From positions 5,109,756 through 5,173,755 of the forward strand of contig SDUX01000008.1 in the NCBI GenBank assembly GCA_008729055.1: DNA of 64,000 bases, in the 5' to 3' direction. How positions within the stretch are numbered: the first letter of the stretch is position 1; each line of letters starts with the position of its first letter. Shown here piece by piece: positions 60,987 through 64,000 of the stretch. This stretch comes from Pyropia haitanensis (taxonomy: Eukaryota; Rhodophyta; Bangiophyceae; Bangiales; Bangiaceae). The notes below the pieces were generated by a model. The model searched no databases. It was not told the DNA's origin and saw only the letters and a program-made list of their open reading frames with translations. The position numbers and the translations under genes are program-made.

Positions 60987-62263
60987 TTGCCACAGCTGTC
61001 CTGCAGCGGATGGAAAATCGGGGCCCCCCCCCCGCCGCGCGCCCCCCGCGGCCGCCGCCGCCGCTACGCGCCCAGTCGATGATCTGCGCCGTGCCGCGCA
61101 AGCCGCCGGTCAGCCGGGCGAGGGGGGGGGTGGGGGCTTCCCCGTCGCGCCCGCCCGTGGCGGCTGGAAGGGGGGCGTTTCCCCACCCCCGTCGCCCGCC
61201 CGGCCGACGCGCCCGCCACTCGAGGCAGGCAGGCAAGGGGGTGGGGCCAGCCAATGGTGCGCCCCCCGTCGGTGCCTACCCTCGACGCGGGCACCGTCGC
61301 CGCTCGGCGCGGCTGCTTGCCACCGCCGCCGTCCGCCCCGCCCCCGTCCCCCCCCCTCCCCGCCGCGCGTTCCGGTGCGCTACCCGCCCGCCCTCACCCC
61401 TGCCGCCCGCACGGTTGGCACCGGCGTGCGCCGACCCGCGTCTGGCACGTGACAACCCGCGTCGACCCGGCTGTAGTAGGGGTGGCCACCCTCTCACCGC
61501 CGCCGCCGCGGCCGCCCCCACCGCGCCGACGCCGCGCCGCGCGCGCCGCCCGCGGCGGGCCTAGCTAGCTGGAGCCACCACCCGCTCCGGCCGCGTGCGC
61601 TCCCACCGCCGGCCGCGCTCCCCCCGCCGTGTGTCCCCGCCGGCCGCTCGGCGCGCATTGGGAGCTCGACCGGCGGCGTGAGGGTTTGGCGCGCACGCGC
61701 TCCGTCTGCCCGGCGTGCTCCCCCGTACGCGCGTCGGACCCACCCCCACCGCCCCCTCCCTTCACGCCCCCACCACCCCCCGCCCACCGCCCCCATTGCT
61801 GCTCGAGCCGGGCAGTTGCGACCGGAAGGGGCGTGGGTGGCGGTGTCGTGTTGTGGCGAGCCTGCCTGCCGGTCTACCTGCCCGCCCGAGACGCTGGCCG
61901 CTCCGTTTGTGGCGCGCCCGCCGGTGTACCCTCTCCCCCCCCCCCGCCCGCATCACCCCGCGCCGTCTGCGCGCCCACCTGCGCCCGGAGAAGCATCATT
62001 GCGGGGTCATCCTCCCGCCCTCCTCCCCCTTCTGCGACTCGCGCTGACCGAGGAAGTCTGCGTCGCGGCCCTTGCGTCAACGACCGACCGACAGAGGGAC
62101 GCGGAACGACCGCGTCGGTAACACCTTTTCCGCCCCCGCTCCACCCCTGCTCTGCTGCTGCTTGTGCTGCTGTGTGCCGTTGCGCTGAGACGTAGCTGGA
62201 GGGGACATCTGACGACGCGGCGGGGAGGTGTCGCGGTGGGGGTCCCACGTTGAGGGCGCCACG

Positions 62264-63326
62264 ATGGAGACGGCGGCGAGTGCCCCGCGCGCCAGTGACA
62301 GCGGGGATGAGGGCAATGGCAACATGTCAGCGGGCGCGTCGGTGGCGAACAAGAGCAAGAACCTGTCTATATCGGACCTGGTACGTTATTTGACGCGCGG
62401 TTGGCGGGTGGCGGAGGCAGGGCTGGGGTTGGGGGTGGGGGGGGGGAGTGGCGTGAGCGGGGGATGACGGGGGAAGGAGGAGAGGAGCGGGGAGAACGGG
62501 GACGTGTGTGAGGGATCGAGTGGTTGACCGTGGCGGCGGCAACAGCGACAGCGGTGGCAGAGGCTCGTTGGTGGACCTTGGGAGTGGGGCCGGCGCGGAG
62601 CGAGGCCGGGTATCGCTGTGCATGCGGCCGCAGCGGTGGGGCAGCGGGCGTTGGGATTGGGCGGGACGGAGGGGGGGTGATGGTTTTTCCACCTGGGGGA
62701 TAAGAGGGGTAACGGTTGGGAGCGTGCTTGCCCGTTTCGCATGTGTCGCATTGTTTCGCCTCTGTCTGGTTGGCATGGCGGCTGACCCAGTTTTTTCCCT
62801 GGTCTCTGTGACCCGAGCTGCTGTACCTTCGCTTGTGTTCTGGTCCGTTGTTTCGCTGTTTGGCTTATTTTTCGTGCTCTCAGATGTCTTGTTTCCACTT
62901 ACCGATCAATGATGCTGCCAAGCAGCTAGGCACGTGCGTGACGGTTCTGAAGAAGCAGTGTAGGAGACACGGCGTCAAGCGGTGGCCGTACCGCAAGCTG
63001 GTATCCCTGGATAAGCTGATTGAGAAGATGGAGAAGGAGCAGACCACCGCGGACGACAAGGAGTATTACCAACACGAGCTCCACACCCTCCGCCAGCGAA
63101 AGGAGCACATCTTTCGGTCGGCGGGTAACGTGTCGGCGGCGACGCCGTCGCGGGCGGCCAAGGGCACCTCCTCGGCGACCTCGGACGGCGCGCAGACGCC
63201 CTCGTCCCCAGCAGGGATGTCGCGCGCGGACGGCTCGGGGGTGTTGCTGGACGTGACGCCCGCCATGCGGGACCCGGTGTACGCCATGTCCCTGGCGGGC
63301 GTGCCGTTTGGTGTGCCCCGCACGCC

Positions 63327-63367
<41 letters not shown>

Positions 63368-64000
63368 GGCGACAGCATCAGCAGCAGCAGCGGCTGGTGG
63401 CTGGGATGGACGGCCTGCCGCCGTATCCCATGCCTGGCATGGACCAGGCGTTGTACCCGGGCAATGCGAGCGCCGGTCAGCCGCCGCCGCCTCCTCCAGC
63501 CTTTGTGGGCTTTCCCTATGGGGGGCCCTTTGGCCCCGGCGGGTTCCCGATGCCGCCACCTGCCAACGGGGTCTTGCCGGGTGGCCCGTCTGCTGGACCT
63601 CCAAACCCTTCCTCGCGGCCTGGCTCCTTCCCATTCCCCCCCTGTGCCACGTACGGATGTGACTGCTATCGGACGGGCGTGGTGACGTCGCCATTCCACT
63701 TTATGCAGTCGGCGATGCCGTTTGGGCCACCAATGTCCATGATGCCTCCGGTGGATGGCTTTGGAGGTGGCCTCCGGCCGGTGCCGGCCGCGGCGTCCAT
63801 GGCGGGCGGGCCGAAGGCGGTGGGGCCGCCGCCCGCCCCCGACGGTGGGGCTGTGACCCAACGGCTGTCGTCTGGGCCGCAGGCGCCGCTCCAGGCGGGC
63901 CCGATGGCACCACCATCATCCACTGCCGCTGCAACGACGGGCGGGCCCAACTTCTCGTTTGACCTGCGCTCGTTTCCTTACCCGATGGGGGCGACCGCGG
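62264..64000 (+). CDS. RWP-RK transcription factor, two exons visible, 3' truncated by window
   Basis: Exon 1 is 62264-62380 (39 codons, METAASAPRASDSGDEGNG onward), the intron is 62381-62883, and exon 2 runs from 62884 past the window end. At least 411 residues are visible. The splice GTACGT...CTCTCAG is phase 0 and joins NLSISDL to MSCFHLPINDAAKQLG, completing the RWP-RK domain (residues about 33-90): AAKQLGTCVTVLKKQCRRHG then K-R72-W-P-Y-R-K77. RWP-RK proteins are plant and algal DNA-binding factors that regulate nitrogen responses and gametogenesis (NLP, RKD, MID). There is no GAF-like or PB1 region in the visible part, so RKD-like is closer than NLP-like. A charged helix (SLDKLIEKMEKEQ) follows the domain. 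The rest is Pro/Gly/Met-rich with a GCG-coded poly-Ala run and Gln run near 63330-63395, typical of activation regions. Confidence 0.93.
62381..62883 (+). other. Spliceosomal intron of the RWP-RK gene (503 nt)
   Basis: Donor GTACGTTATT; acceptor after a T-rich tract (about 62860-62880) ending CTCTCAG. It splits the RWP-RK domain just before MSCFHLP. The 5' half is G-rich, the 3' half T-rich. Confidence 0.87.

Larger units (their letters stand above)
51433..62263. other. Nearly 11 kb without a supported gene
   Basis: 51433-54400 is very GC rich with G4-prone repeats (listed separately) and includes the promoter of the membrane protein at its left end. 54400-60100 is mixed, with C- and G-runs (for example C18 near 54739-54761). 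Open frames up to 340 residues lack domains and are interrupted in composition. 60190-61000 looks like a promoter (CCAAT palindrome, evening-element-like boxes). 61000-62263 is C-rich and probably the promoter and 5' UTR of the RWP-RK gene. Unknown lineage-specific genes or long non-coding transcripts cannot be excluded. Confidence 0.45.

Noticed and set aside
1..64000. CRISPR arrays, insertion sequences, rRNA or bacterial operon signals
   Set aside because: Looked for and not seen; introns, transit peptides and tRNA structure show a eukaryotic nuclear sequence.

Overview
The window is nuclear DNA of a photosynthetic eukaryote with very high GC. The best fit is a bangiophyte red alga of the Porphyra/Pyropia type (inference). 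The gene content points to Archaeplastida: an RWP-RK transcription factor, an organelle-type lysyl-tRNA synthetase with a transit peptide, and a laforin-type glucan phosphatase with starch-binding CBM20 modules. Most genes are intronless and rich in Ala and Gly. The only two introns recognised are short and both begin GTACGT. A dense-intron green alga would look different, and there are no bacterial operons or ribosome-binding sites.

Layout from left to right: the tail of a Ser/Asp/Gly-rich protein (2-757); tRNA-Leu(AAG) on the minus strand (1304-1383); a hemerythrin-like protein (4111-6580, +); a triple-CBM20 glucan phosphatase (7707-9926, +); a large armadillo-repeat protein (10526-15906, -); lysyl-tRNA synthetase (18059-19834, +); a fused ATPase-permease ABC protein of the FetA/FetB, STAR1/ALS3 type (20625-22741, -); a 5'-nucleotidase-family metallophosphoesterase (23810-26556, +); a DSC3-like ubiquitin-fold membrane protein (28896-29701, +); an unknown Arg/Ser-repeat protein (30231-31163, -); nucleoporin NUP35 (33861-35440, -); a tandem RidA protein (36128-37090, -); two paralogous FCS/FLZ-like zinc proteins (39023-39487 and 42176-42520, -); a Myb/SANT protein with one intron (46873-47916, +); a novel type I membrane protein (49402-51432, -); and an RWP-RK protein with one intron that runs off the right edge (62264-64000, +). 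The stretch 51433-62263 and much of 37-46 kb have no gene I can support.

Six genes (hemerythrin-like, ARM, ABC, 5'-nucleotidase, DSC3, NUP35) read cleanly only if the frame changes at a long G or C run. This is most simply explained by homopolymer length errors in the assembly. Anyone using the predicted proteins should correct these sites first. The genes do not form one pathway. Thematically they touch storage-glucan turnover, translation in organelles, metal and phosphate handling, ER/Golgi ubiquitin quality control, the nuclear pore and transcription.
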